From Haberlea rhodopensis (Eukaryota; Streptophyta; Magnoliopsida; Lamiales; Gesneriaceae), in the NCBI GenBank assembly GCA_907163345.1, contig CAJQUN010000139.1:248001-312000 (forward strand): a stretch of DNA of 64,000 nt, given 5' to 3'. This document shows positions 46,486 to 57,388 of this stretch, in pieces. The stretch's first letter is position 1, and each line of letters opens with the position of its first letter. The notes beneath the pieces were generated by a model that had not been told where the DNA came from, did no database searches, and saw nothing but the letters and a program-made list of their open reading frames with translations. Position numbers and translations under genes: made by a program.

Positions 46486-46849
46486 TAGGGGTGCTTAACG
46501 GATCGGTCCGGTCCGGACCGGCCGGTTCCGGATCCGATATTCCCGGAACCGGACTTATCCGTTAAGGAACCGGATTGGTTCCGGTTCCGGTCCAACCGGT
46601 TCCAACCCGGAACCGGATTTTTCTTTTCTTTTCTTTTTTTTTTAAAAAAGTAAAAAAACTAAGGGATTTATCGATTTTTTTTTTAAAAAACGGATCCGGT
46701 TCCGGTTCAATCCGGAACCGGATCCGTTTCAATCCGGAACCGGATCCGTTTGGCCCGAAACTGGTAAGATACCGGATCCAGAATGGTAGAACCGATCCGG
46801 TCCGATTTTGGGCCGGGTCCGGATTGACCCGGCCCGTTAAGCACCCCTA
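46486..46849. mobile_element. non-autonomous hAT-like element, 364 bp
   Basis: Perfect 16-bp terminal inverted repeats (TAGGGGTGCTTAACGG / CCGTTAAGCACCCCTA) are flanked by a perfect 8-bp target duplication agcacaag (46478-46485 and 46850-46857). The interior is filled with GGTTCCGG and CCGGAACCGGATCCG repeats on both strands. A 91-codon frame inside is a product of those repeats. Confidence 0.95.
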
Positions 46850-47118
46850 AGCACAAGCCATATTAATTATTAGTTGAGTGAACTTTATATTGACCCCTCT
46901 ACCTTCCTTATAATGTATTTTTATGTCAAATCACATGTGAGGTAGTTTTAATTTTTCTTATATATTTACAAACTAGATTGAGTGTTATTGTAATACATCT
47001 ATTCTATAAGGTACCGTTTGAAGTGATGGATATGATAAGTAATGTAATGATTAAAAAGTTGTGAAATGATTGTAAAAATAGTATGTGATAAGTTATATGT
47101 TGTTTGATTAGAGAATAA

Positions 47119-48181
47119 GGTACCGCTTGGTACGTAGGATGGGATAAATGAATGATAAATAATAAGAATGATTACAAAGATAAAGTTGAGGATTAAATAA
47201 TATTACGTGATAAGTTATATGATATTTGGTATGATTTTAAAATGATGAATTATTTTTGTGTATTGACTCAATACCAAAACACCCCCATAATATATTAAAA
47301 AATTACTAAAATATTATAAAGACCAAAATAATAACATATTTTTATTAATTGAATAAATATAAATATATTTTATAAAATAATATATTTAGATATATTAAAT
47401 TAATAAATTCAAAAATATTATTTTAATTATATAAAATAAATAAACATAAAACTTATAAACTATTATTTTAATAATAATTATAATATGAAATAAATTATTA
47501 GAAACAGAATAATAATAATAATAAGTTAATATAAAATATATTAAAAATAAAAATAATAAGAGTAATAGAAAATAATAAAAAATAAATTTCTATAATTGTG
47601 AAAATTGTAGTAAATAATAATCTATTCTTAAAATAATTGGATAAATAATTTAAAAAAGTATTGTTTTAATTTATTAAAATTATTTTAATAATAAATTTTA
47701 ATATATTATATTAATATTTAGATTTTCATTATTTTTTTGATATCCAAAATATAGATCAAAATAACTACGAATATTAATTAATAACATATAGAAAAATTAA
47801 AATTTAAAAATAATATAATTATCGTAACAATTAAATAATAATACAAATTTTTGAATATTAATTTTAATAATAATAAATGTTACTAATAATTATAATATTA
47901 TTCATATTATAGATTATATTTAAATGTTATTAAATTTGATAATTTCTAATTTTTTTAAATTCAAGGATGTTATAGGCAAAAAATATAATCCACCAATATC
48001 CTTCAATTCCATATGGTATTATTTAACCATCATATGAAGGATTACAATATGTATAGTGCGGGCCGAGAGCGGACCGAACGGGCCGAACGGGCTATCATAC
48101 TTTTTATCATGTCTACCAAACACATGATAAGTGAGTGATTAAAATCTTAATCACCTCTTATCATACATACCAAACACACCC
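47119..48181. mobile_element. nested PIF/Harbinger-like element, 1063 bp
   Basis: The left terminus is GGTACCGCTTGGTACGTAGG; the right terminus read inward is GGGTGTGTTTGGTATGTATG. Flanks are TAA at 47116-47118 and 48182-48184. It interrupts the outer element 109 bp from its left end. The interior is AT-rich with a GC-rich patch (GGGCCGAACGGGC) near 48085, with no coding frame. Confidence 0.75.
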
Positions 48182-48229
48182 TAAGATGGTTGATAAGGAT
48201 TATTATATAGTTTAATGTCTAAAATACCC

Positions 48230-49150
48230 TTATCATTATAATAATAAAATATAATAAAAATAATAGTTTATATCTAATAATCATAATATAATATAATAAT
48301 AATAATAATTGTGTGTATGTATATATAATAATAATAGTATATATAATATATAATAATAATAATTATTATATTATAATATAATAATAATTATTATTATATA
48401 ATAATAATAATTATTATTATTATATTATAATATTAATAAAATAAAATAAAAAATAATAATCCTCTAAATAATAATAATTGTGTGTATGTCTCTCTAATCC
48501 TCCTCTCTCTCTATCCTAATAAAATTCTTCTTCTTCTCCTCTAATCCTCCTCCTTCTTATTCTCTTCTCCTCTCCTCTCCTCTCTCTTCTCCTCTTTCTC
48601 CCCTCCCCCCTCCTCCTCCTCCTCTCTCTCCTCGTCTCTCTCTCCTCTCCTCTCTCCCTTCTTCTTTTTAGCATATTCTAATTATCTCCTCCTTCTTATT
48701 CTTCTTCCGTCCTCCTCTCTATCTCTGCCTCTATCCTAATCCTAATAATCTCTCTATTTTCTCTCTATTCTTATAGTCTAATAATATACTAGTCTATCTA
48801 TCCCTATGTATCTCCTTTTATCTATTATTATATCTATATCTATATATATAATCATAATATATAATAATAATATATATATATATATGCGTGTGTATATATA
48901 TAATAATAATAAGAATAAGAATAATATATATAATATATAAAATTATTATATTAATAACATCTTATAATTATATAATAATAATAATTATTATTATTATTAC
49001 ATAATAATATATATATAATCATAATATATATATATATGTACACATATAAATGAATAATCTTAAATTATTATTTTTTAATAATAATAATAATATAATATAT
49101 TATAATAATCATTATATAATAATAATAAAATAATAATAATAAGAATGAAA
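48230..49150. repeat. microsatellite block: TAA-rich and CT/TCC-rich tracts
   Basis: TAATAA and TATA runs occupy about 48230-48480 and 48830-49150. Between them (48485-48830) lies a nearly pure pyrimidine strand of TCTCC, TCCTCC and TTC repeats. All sit inside the outer PIF-like element. Confidence 0.9.
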
Positions 49151-49391
49151 TAAATAAAATAATACAATATAAAAATAAAGTTGTATGAAATAAGTTTTAA
49201 TTTTTGGCGGGAATTTCAAATTTTGAGATAGTAAAAAAAGGTGGTAAGGATATTTATGTCATTTTGTTGTAAATTGGGATTAGAATGAGATAAATATAGT
49301 AGGATAATTTTTTTTAAAAAAATGAAACAAACATGGGATATGATTAATAATCCGAAGATTACTAATCATATCCCGCACCCCAAACGGTGCC

Positions 49392-49869
49392 TAAGAGATA
49401 CAGATGTAATTGTTCAAACTAGGGGGAAATTTGTAAAAAAATTTCTATAAGGGAGACATATATAATTATCCTTTATTAGTATAAATAGGAAGGATGTGTA
49501 CTTTCAAGAAAAACACACTTAAATTCATATTGCTGCAAGTGCTTCTAACTCTGTCATTGCTCGTTACATGCATCTTTCTCGTCTTCGAAACTGCAAAACG
49601 AGCTGTTTGGGCTTATTGTATCAACATGAAAAATAAAATTAAAATAAATAATCTTTTTTATTAAATAATCCGAACAGTTTGGGCTTATTTATGATATTAT
49701 CCAATTCAGTGGCCCATTATGATCTCGGCCCACTAATATATGGGCTTTAAAACCAGAACCCAAACAGTGAACGTTAACTTTATCTTCTTTCTTGAACCGA
49801 GTTGATTGGCTTCGATCTCGGACGCAAACCCTTCTTCCTCGTTGTTTTTTTTTCTTCTTCTGGTCGTGA
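49392..49869. other. spacer upstream of the isochorismate synthase fragment
   Basis: No domain is seen. A pyrimidine run (TTCTTTCTTGAACC..TTTTTTTTTCTTC) near 49785-49860 precedes the first exon-like segment. Confidence 0.4.
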
Positions 49870-51300
49870 TTCCAACAGTTCCCCCTAATTGATCAGCTTT
49901 CCTATGGAAATGGCCATGCTGAGCAAAATCATGAACAAAGGCTGGTCAGTGTTGCTGGGTTGGGTTCGGCAGTGTTATTCTATAATCTGGATCCATTCTC
50001 TTTAGATCATTGGCGTTCCATTAAAAGGTAACTTCCCACTTTAGTTTCTTCTTTAATGAGCATCCTTTTCTTATTGGGAAAGTTGCATTGCTATTTTAGT
50101 CTTGGTCTATGTTGTTCCCATGAAATGGAATATTAATATAAAATTAGCAAATAAATAGAGTTATCCTAATATCTTTGAGGTTCATTTGGTTAATGGGGAA
50201 ATAATAACTCAAATTCTGAAGTAGCCATCATCATCCATTATGTTAAAGTTTAGGGAGATGCAAATGTATCTTGTGAGTTGGGACGCCAAACTGGGTCTTA
50301 ACGTGCTCATGGTACCAGTGAACATGGTTCGCCACCATGGTCGACATGGAGAGGTCACGGCAACCGTGTGGACTTTTGGGAAGAAGAAAAAATTAAATAA
50401 AAAATTTGGAAAATTTGGAAAAAATACCAACAAAACAAAAAGAATATTAGTGATGGCCGATACCGTTTCGTGACGCTGAGAAATCTCCATGATTTATAAA
50501 ATACCGCCATTACAGGACATCAAAAAAGAAAGTACATGCTGTGATGGTTGATACTGTTCCACAACATCGAGAAATCGGTGTGATCCATTAAAAATGCACC
50601 TTTATAGGACATCGCCGTGTAAAGCCTGGAACTTTGATGCGGCAGGCGCCGTTCCAGCAAACCATGCCCTTTAACTTATGAATTAACGAATAATAATGTT
50701 TTACCATGCTTGACAGTATAATTCTGACTGCAAAATTAAAAAAAAAAGGCCGAAGCCAATCTTTATTAACAAATTTTACGTCCAGTATAATAAATAATCG
50801 GAAGCTATTGGAATCAATAGATGTTACACTATTTCCATTTTGAAACAGTGGTATAATGGACAAGCTTGATTTGCAGTGAAGAAATTCTGAATTCTTCAAG
50901 TAGTTGGAAAGTCGAGTATTGTGATCAGCTTAATCAAACAGAAGTGACAGATTTGTAAAAGATTGAAAATCTACTTACAATAGTGAATAGTTGTTTTACA
51001 TCCAGCTGCTGAATTCTAATGGTGTTTTTATTTCCCTGAAGGTTCTCATCCAAAAAATCTCCACTAGTTCGTGCTTATGGTGCAATTTGCTTTGACGCAA
51101 AGTCCAATATATCCTATGAGTGGAAGGCTTTTGGTTCTCTTTATTTCATGGTCCCTCAGAATATCAACTGCTTTTCTTTTAGAAAAGTTACAGGTTTCAG
51201 TATATGGCCAATGAATGCATGCTTTGTGCAAGAATGCAGGTTGAATTTGATGAGTTTGAAGGAAATTCAATGATTGCGGCAACTGTTGCATGCAACAAAT
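49870..51300 (+). pseudogene. isochorismate synthase gene fragment (3 exon pieces)
   Basis: Three segments read as consecutive parts of plant isochorismate synthase, the plastid enzyme that turns chorismate into isochorismate for salicylate and phylloquinone. 49870-50027 gives RLVSVAGLGSAVLFYNLDPF and SLDHWRSIKR with donor GTAACT. 51042-51159 gives FSSKKSPLVRAYGAICFDAK, and SNISYEWKAFGSLYFMVPQ. 51240-51300 gives VEFDEFEGNSMIAATVA with donor GTGAGT. No start codon or transit peptide precedes the first piece, and nothing of the catalytic C-terminal half follows. After MVPQ the expected GT donor is AATATC, so splicing to the third piece should fail. The locus is a dead 5'-middle fragment, cut off by the inverted duplication that starts near 51435. 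Confidence 0.75.
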
Positions 51301-51542
51301 GTGAGTTATGCTACTACTTATTTTTCTTTAGAAAGTAAAGGTCCTTTTTTCATTTCTATTTTTACATGTCCCTGTCAATCTCATTTATTAGTTTATATAT
51401 GATATAGTAGTAGATTTTAATGAGTTTTTTACCTTAAAATTGCATTGAATATAAAAGCTTATTTAATTGCACATCGGAAATGTATTTCCTGCGTGTAATG
51501 AGAGTATATTCAACTGTTTAAAATAAATTTTTTTATGTTATT

Positions 51543-51746
51543 TGTCAAAATATGCTAGAAGATCCGATAGATTGTAAATAGATTAGAATATCTTTTTATT
51601 TTTAGAGTTTTCCCTAGATAAGATAATTCCAAATATATAGGGATTGAGTTACCTATTGGGTAAAATATCTCCCCTATAAATCTTTGTAACATGTACCTTC
51701 TTTTAATTAATTCAATGAGAAATTCTTAAACCCTAGAAACTTTCGA
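51543..51746 (+). repeat. 5' LTR of the copia element
   Basis: It begins TGTCAAAATATGCTAG and matches 56241-56443. It includes CTATAAATC, a possible TATA element, upstream of the 3' portion. The end reads ACTTTCGACA where the 3' LTR has ACTTTCA, so the exact boundary is uncertain by a few bases. Confidence 0.88.
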
Positions 51747-51895
51747 CAAATTGAATCCTTCTCGTGCGTCTTGCCCACCACGATGATTAGCTCTCTGTGC
51801 GTTTAAAGTTTCTGCACAATTTTTCGTTTTTTTTACCAATCTTTTCTCTTCAATCTGCCGCTGATCACGACTCTGGTGTACCATATTGAACCACC

Positions 51896-54800
51896 ATGTC
51901 TCAAGGATCAGATTCCACTCATACTTCCCTCCAATTAACCCTCCATAAATTGACTGGGAAGAACTACTTGGAATGGGCGCAGTCCATGCGTCTGACAATC
52001 GACGGCAAGGGGCGGCTTGGCTTCTTGACTGGCGCCGCCGCAAAACCTGACGATGGGGATCCGAAACTCAGTACGTGGGGGTCGGAAAACTCCTTGGTTA
52101 TCGCATGGTTAATCAATTCCATGGAACCATTGATAGGTAAGCCATACCTATTTCTCCCCATCGCAAAAGACGTTTGGGAGGCAGTCAAGGCTACGTACTC
52201 AGATTCTGAAAATTTCTCCCAAATTTTTGAACTTAAACAACGGCTGTGGACATCCCGGCAAGGTGACCGAGATGTCACTATTTTTTACAATGAGATGATC
52301 TCTTTATGGCAAGAATTAGACCAATGCTTCAGTGATGAATGGTCTTCTCCTACTGACAGTGCACGGTTTCTGAAGAAAGAGGAAAATGATCGGGTGTATC
52401 TGTTCTTGGCAGGACTGAATCATACGTTTGATGAAGTCTGGTCTCGAATTCTCGGCAAATCGCCCCTGCCTACACTTCGTGAGGCTTTTTCTGACATCCG
52501 TCGTGAAGAATCTCGGCGCCATGTGATGTTAAAACCACCTACTGAATTGAAATCCACAACTCCTTTAATATCTGAAACCTCTGCCTTCCTGTCCAAGCAT
52601 GGTTCGGCTACTGCCCAGAAGGATAAGCCGTGGTGTGATGTTTGCAAACGACATTGGCATACAGTGGACACTTGTTGGAAAATCCACGGGAAACCTCCCA
52701 ATTGGAAAAAGAAATCTGCTCCCACTACTCGCGCACTTCAGGCTGCCTCAGCAGGACATGGGCAGCAGCATTCTCCAGGGCCACAAAATGCTTCGGAATC
52801 GTTCCCTTTTACTCCGGTTCAAATACTGCAACTGCACAAACTTCTACAATCTCCACAATTTCAAGTAACTCCATCCAATTCTTCTTGTTCGATTGCCCAA
52901 ACAGGTAACGATTCTACCATTTTTTCGTCTTTTTCAAGTAGCAGCCAAGGTTCGAACAGCCTCTGGATCATCGATTCCGGGGCTACCGACCATATGACAG
53001 GTTGTTCCCAATCCTATTCCACATATACTCCATGTGCGGGCAATACGAAAATTAGGATTGCTGATGGGTCTTATTCCGCGGTTGCTGGCATTGGCAACGT
53101 CAAGATCAATAATTCATTAACTCTTTATGATGTTCTCCATGTCCCTAAACTTTCTTGTAATCTTGTGTCCATTAGCAAACACACTTCCCATCTTAATTGT
53201 CGTACTGTTTTTTACTCCTCTCGGTGTGAGTTTCAGTGTGAGTTTCAGGAATTGGTCTCGGGGAGGACGATTGGCGGTGCTAGGGCAAGTGGAGGGCTAT
53301 ATTTCCTTGACGATGGCACTACCTTGGGACATCAAGCTCAGAATACTTGTTTGCACTCTATTTCTGTTTCGAATGATGTTTTGCTTTGGCATTATAGGCT
53401 AGGACATCCAAGTTTTTATTATTTAAAACATTTGTTACCTAATTTATTTCGCAATAAAAATCCATCGTGTTTTAAGTGTGAATTCTGTGAACTTGCCAAA
53501 CATCGTCGCTCTTTTTTTCCTCCTCGACCATATCAAGCTTCAAAACCTTTTTCATTAATTCACAGTGATGTCTGGGGTCCATCAAAAGTCACAACTGCAT
53601 TTGGGAAAAGGTGGTTTGTTAGCTTTATTGATGATCACACCAGACTCAGTTGGGTTTACTTACTCAAGGATAAATCCGCAGTCAAAGAGGTTTTTCAAAC
53701 ATTTTATACCATGGTCGAGACACAATTTCAAAAAAAAATAAAAGTCTTCCGAAGTGACAATGGTCGAGAATACTTCAATGAGATACTCGGGGTTTTTTTC
53801 TCTAAAAATGGAATCATACATCAAAGCACGTGCCCTGATACACCTCAACAAAATGGGGTTGCTGAACGAAAAAACAAACACCTTCTCGAAGTCACTAGGG
53901 CACTACTCTTTACTTCTCATGCCCCGAAGTATCTTTGGGGCGAAGCACTTTTAACTGCTATGTATCTCATTAATCGCATGCCTACAATGGTTTTGGGCTT
54001 TAAACTCCGCTTTCTATTTTCAAGGACACTTTTCCTCACTCTAGATTAATTTCTGATTTACCTCTAAAAGTTTTTGGGTGCTCTGCCTTTACCCATATCC
54101 ATGATCATCTTCGGGGGAAATTGGATCCTAGAGCTCGTAAATGTGTGTTTGTAGGCTATGCTACAAATCATAAAGGGTATAAATGCTTTGATCCAACAAC
54201 CAAAAAATTGTTTGTTACGCTCGATGTCACTTTTTTCGAATCCCAAACTTTTTTTACTTCTCCTCGTCAGGGGGAGAACTGGAATGACGCCACTGACTTT
54301 CATAACAATAATTCTCCCTTGTTTCTCAATATGGAACCAATTGATTTAACTAATGAGAATTTAGATACTAGCACTATAGAGCAATCTCATTACATTTGCG
54401 TAAATGAAAATGCTGAACAAACAAGTAAGTTGCTTGTATACTCAAGACGGAACCAAAAACAAGGAAAGGAGACTGACATCTCCCAACACTGTCAAGAATC
54501 CACACCTCAGATCATTCCAGATTCGAACATTGATCCAGGTAATTCCCTTGACACCACTCTTTCTGTGTCTGAATTTGATCTTCCAATTGCTCAACGTAAG
54601 GGTGTCAGGAATTGTGTCAAATACCCAATGTCTAACTTTGTCACCCATAAAAATCTGTCCCCATATTTTTCTGCATTTGTCTCTCAACTATCCAGTGTGG
54701 AGATTCCTAAGAATGTGCAGGATGCTCTAGAGGTTCCTGAATGGAAGGAAGCTATTCTTGATGAAATACGAGCCCTTGAAAGAAATGGAACATGGAAAGT

Positions 54801-56233
54801 GGTGGAGTTACCGAAGGAGAAAAAAACAGTTGGCTGCAAATGGGTATTCACTACCAAGTTCAGAGCTGATGGATCCTTAGAAAGATACAAAGCTCGCCTA
54901 GTAGCAAAGGGATTTACTCAAACATATGGAATTGACTATCTTGAGACCTTTGCACCAGTGGCAAAACTAAATACTGTTAGGGTACTCCTAACAATTGCAG
55001 CTAATCTAGACTGGCCTCTACAACAGCTAGATGTGAAGAACGCATTTCTCAATGGTGACTTGGAAGAAGAAATCTATATGGAGCCACCTCCAGGATTTGA
55101 GAAGAAGTTTGGTTCAGGAGTATGCAAATTACAAAAATCCCTGTACGGATTAAAACAGTCACCAAGAGCTTGGTTTGAAAAATTCACACAGGTTGTAAAA
55201 AAACAAGGATATGCTCGGGGACGGGCAGATCATACTATGTTCACAAAGCACTCAATCGATGGAAAGATGATTGTTCTTATAGTCTATGTTGACGACATTA
55301 TTCTCACTGGGGATGACATGATCGATTTGGAGCGGTTGAAACAGTGCCTTGCGTCTGAATTTGAAATCAAAGATCTAGGTTCTCTAAAATACTTTCTTGG
55401 TATGGAGGTAGCTCGATCGAAAAAAGGAATTGTGGTACCTCAGAAAAAATATGTGGTGGACTTACTAAAAGAAACTGGAATGAGTGGTTGCCGCCCAGCT
55501 GAAACACCCATTGATCCGAATCATAAGTTTGGAACAAGGAAAACCGGTAGAAACAATCCGATATCAAAAGCTAGTGGGAAAGCTAATTTACTTGTCACAT
55601 ACACGGCCAGACATAGCATTCGCTGTAAACCTAGTGAGTCAGTTTATGCATTCTCCTCATGATGAACATCTTGAAGCAGTCTATCGCATTCTGAGATATT
55701 TAAAGAACTCTCCGGGAAAAGGCTTATTCTTTGGAAAAACTCCACATCGAAGTATTGAGGCCTACACAGATGCAGACTGGGCAGGGTCTATTACAGATCG
55801 GAGATCTACTTCAGGCTATTGTACATTCGTGTGGGGAAATCTAGTAACTTGGCGGAGCAAGAAGCAGAATGTTGTAGCCCGTAGCAGTGCTGAAGCAGAA
55901 TATAGATCCATGGCTCATGGGATATGTGAAATGTTATGGCTTAAACGAATCTTGGAGGAGCTTAAAAGACCAGTAACTGTGCCTATGAAGTTGTATTGTG
56001 ATAACAAGGCAGCCATTAGCATTGCACACAATCCAGTCCAACATGATAGAACCAAACATGTTGAGATTGACAGACATTTTATCAAAGAGAAAATCGAGGA
56101 CGGAGCTATTTGTATGCCTTTCATTCCAACATCACAACAAGTAGCAGACATTCTCACAAAGGGTTTATTCAAACCAAACTTTGAATTTCTTATTAGCAAG
56201 TTGGGCATGATAGATATCTACGCACCAACTTGA
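51896..56233 (+). pseudogene. copia gag-pol polyprotein with two frameshifts
   Basis: 51896-54049 encodes Gag (UBN2-type, NYLEWAQSMRLTIDGKGRLG to about residue 220), a Cys-His knuckle (CDVCKRHWHTVDTC near 247), protease (DSGATDHMTG near 360), and integrase. Integrase shows HYRLGHPS, CEFCELAKH, HSDVWGPS near 555, SDNGREY near 619 and PQQNGVAERKN. A one-base loss near 53995 shifts the frame: SIFKDTFPHSRLISDLPLKV continues in the next frame. 54121-55540 carries the integrase tail and reverse transcriptase (WVFTTKFRADGSLERYKARL, QQLDVKNAFLNGDLEEEIYM, YVDDIILTGDD). A second shift near 55533 leads into RNase H at 55540-56233 (HTRPDIAFAVNLVSQFMHSP, RRSTSGYCTFVWGN, ARSSAEAEYRSMA, LYCDNKAAISIAHNPVQHDR). 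The function is retrotransposition. With repair of two indels it would be a full polyprotein, so the lesions are recent. Confidence 0.93.
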
Positions 56234-56240
56234 GGGGGAG

Positions 56241-56443
56241 TGTCAAAATATGCTAGAAGATCTGATAAGATTGTAAATAGATTAGAATATTTTTTTATTT
56301 TTAGAGTTTTCCCTAGATAAGATAATTCCAAATATATAGGGATTGAGTTACCTATTGGGTAAAATATCTCCCCTATAAATCTTTGTACATGTACCTTCTT
56401 TTAATTAATTCAATGAGAAATTCTTAAACCCTAGAAACTTTCA
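56241..56443 (+). repeat. 3' LTR of the copia element
   Basis: 203 bp from TGTCAAAATATGC to AACTTTCA, preceded by the purine tract TGAGGGGGAG and followed by target copy ttatt. Confidence 0.92.
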
Positions 56444-57100
56444 TTATTTGTTCTAATTGGCTTTGTGTCCAATTTCATGAATGTTTCTCACACTTTGTAT
56501 ATATATGCTGAGACGTGTGCACACCTCTACTAAAAACGAACTAATGTCAAGGTTTATCAAATATAATGAATTTGAATCATGTAAGATGGATGCAAAAGGA
56601 CACTCTAACTCAGCACATGTATGCTATGGACACAAAAATGAGATTCCTTCAGCTTGTGAGGTTTAAATTCTCTTTTAAAGAATTGAAGGACATATATAGA
56701 AAGTCATTGACATCTGATTGACATATTTTTTTCTACGAGTTTTGACAAATTGAGGGGTGGGATAAAGACATCCAACGAATTGTCGATTGCATGATTGATC
56801 AATAGAAAGATAATGCAAGGAAACAAGGTAGAATGAGTATGTTCCTGAGCTTGAATCCTAATTCTCATGGGATGTTTTATGCACGTTTGAACCCACTTTC
56901 GAGGACTGTATGCATGTGCCGGTGTTCGTATTTTTTGTTTATTCTATTATTATTATTGCAATTACATGTTGAAACATGTTAGAAAATGAAAATTCTAGGT
57001 GAACTGTAGGATTTTAACCTAGAACAAGATATTTTGGTATTTTAGAACTAAATTTTTAACAATTGAACAATTAATGGGACTGATGATTGGAAACTATAAG

Positions 57101-57388
57101 TTTTATTTTGATGTCTTGTTTTGTGTTAGATTATCACAAATGTTAGTTGTTTTAATACTAAACAATATACATAACACACGTTAACTCAAAATCACATGCT
57201 CTTAATGATTGGACATGGCAACAAAATCCATAATCGCTGATCTGAACAAGGGTGATAAACTAAATGATGACAATTATGACACATGACGTCATAAGAAATG
57301 GTACGTATTGGATGAACAAAATGCATCAAGAAATGACTGATTCCGGCTTGGGAACATCACCCCTATGCTCATGACATTTGGGTGTATT
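57101..57388. other. loop between the inverted arms
   Basis: About 290 bp that does not pair with itself. It contains TGACGTCA and no coding frame of note. Confidence 0.7.

Larger units (their letters stand above)
47010..49391. mobile_element. PIF/Harbinger-like element containing a nested copy
   Basis: The left end GGTACCGTTTG and the right end (read inward) GGCACCGTTTGGGG form inverted termini. Subterminal ATATGATAAGTAATGTA pairs with ATATGATTAGTAATCTT. Both sides are flanked by TAA (47007-47009, 49392-49394). The 3-bp TWA duplication and GG.ACCGTTTG terminus fit PIF/Harbinger. A second element (47119-48181) sits inside. The interior is microsatellite and no transposase is visible. Confidence 0.75.
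51543..56443 (+). mobile_element. Ty1/copia element, near complete
   Basis: 5' LTR 51543 to about 51746, gag-pol 51896-56233, polypurine tract TGAGGGGGAG (56231-56240) and 3' LTR 56241-56443. The 5-bp target duplication is ttatt (51538-51542 and 56444-56448). The LTRs differ by about two substitutions and two single-base indels over ~203 bp. Very short LTRs and the domain order fit an Ale/Retrofit-type lineage (inference). Two frame changes in pol make it non-autonomous now. Confidence 0.93.
51435..57100. repeat. left arm of a large inverted duplication (split by copia)
   Basis: Sequence 51435-51542 plus 56444-57100 pairs, in reverse complement, with 57389-58305. Examples: TTGAATATAAAAGCTTAT.TAATTGC, AGTATATTCAACTG, TTATTTGTTCTAATTGG, GTCAAGGTTTATCAAATATAAT, GGGATAAAGACATCCAACGAATTG and GATGATTGGAAACTATAA occur here and inverted in the other arm. 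Identity by eye is about 80-90% with indels. A 4.9 kb copia insertion splits this arm. Confidence 0.88.

Noticed and set aside
46575..46850. 91-codon Pro/Arg/Gly-rich frame
   Set aside because: It is generated by GGTTCCGG/CCGGATCCG repeats inside the hAT-like element.
48060..48110. GC-rich patch GGGCCGAACGGGC as a promoter or regulatory island
   Set aside because: It lies inside a non-autonomous TIR element and has no gene nearby.
53660..53881. Minus-strand frame in copia integrase
   Set aside because: Antisense to a strong integrase reading.
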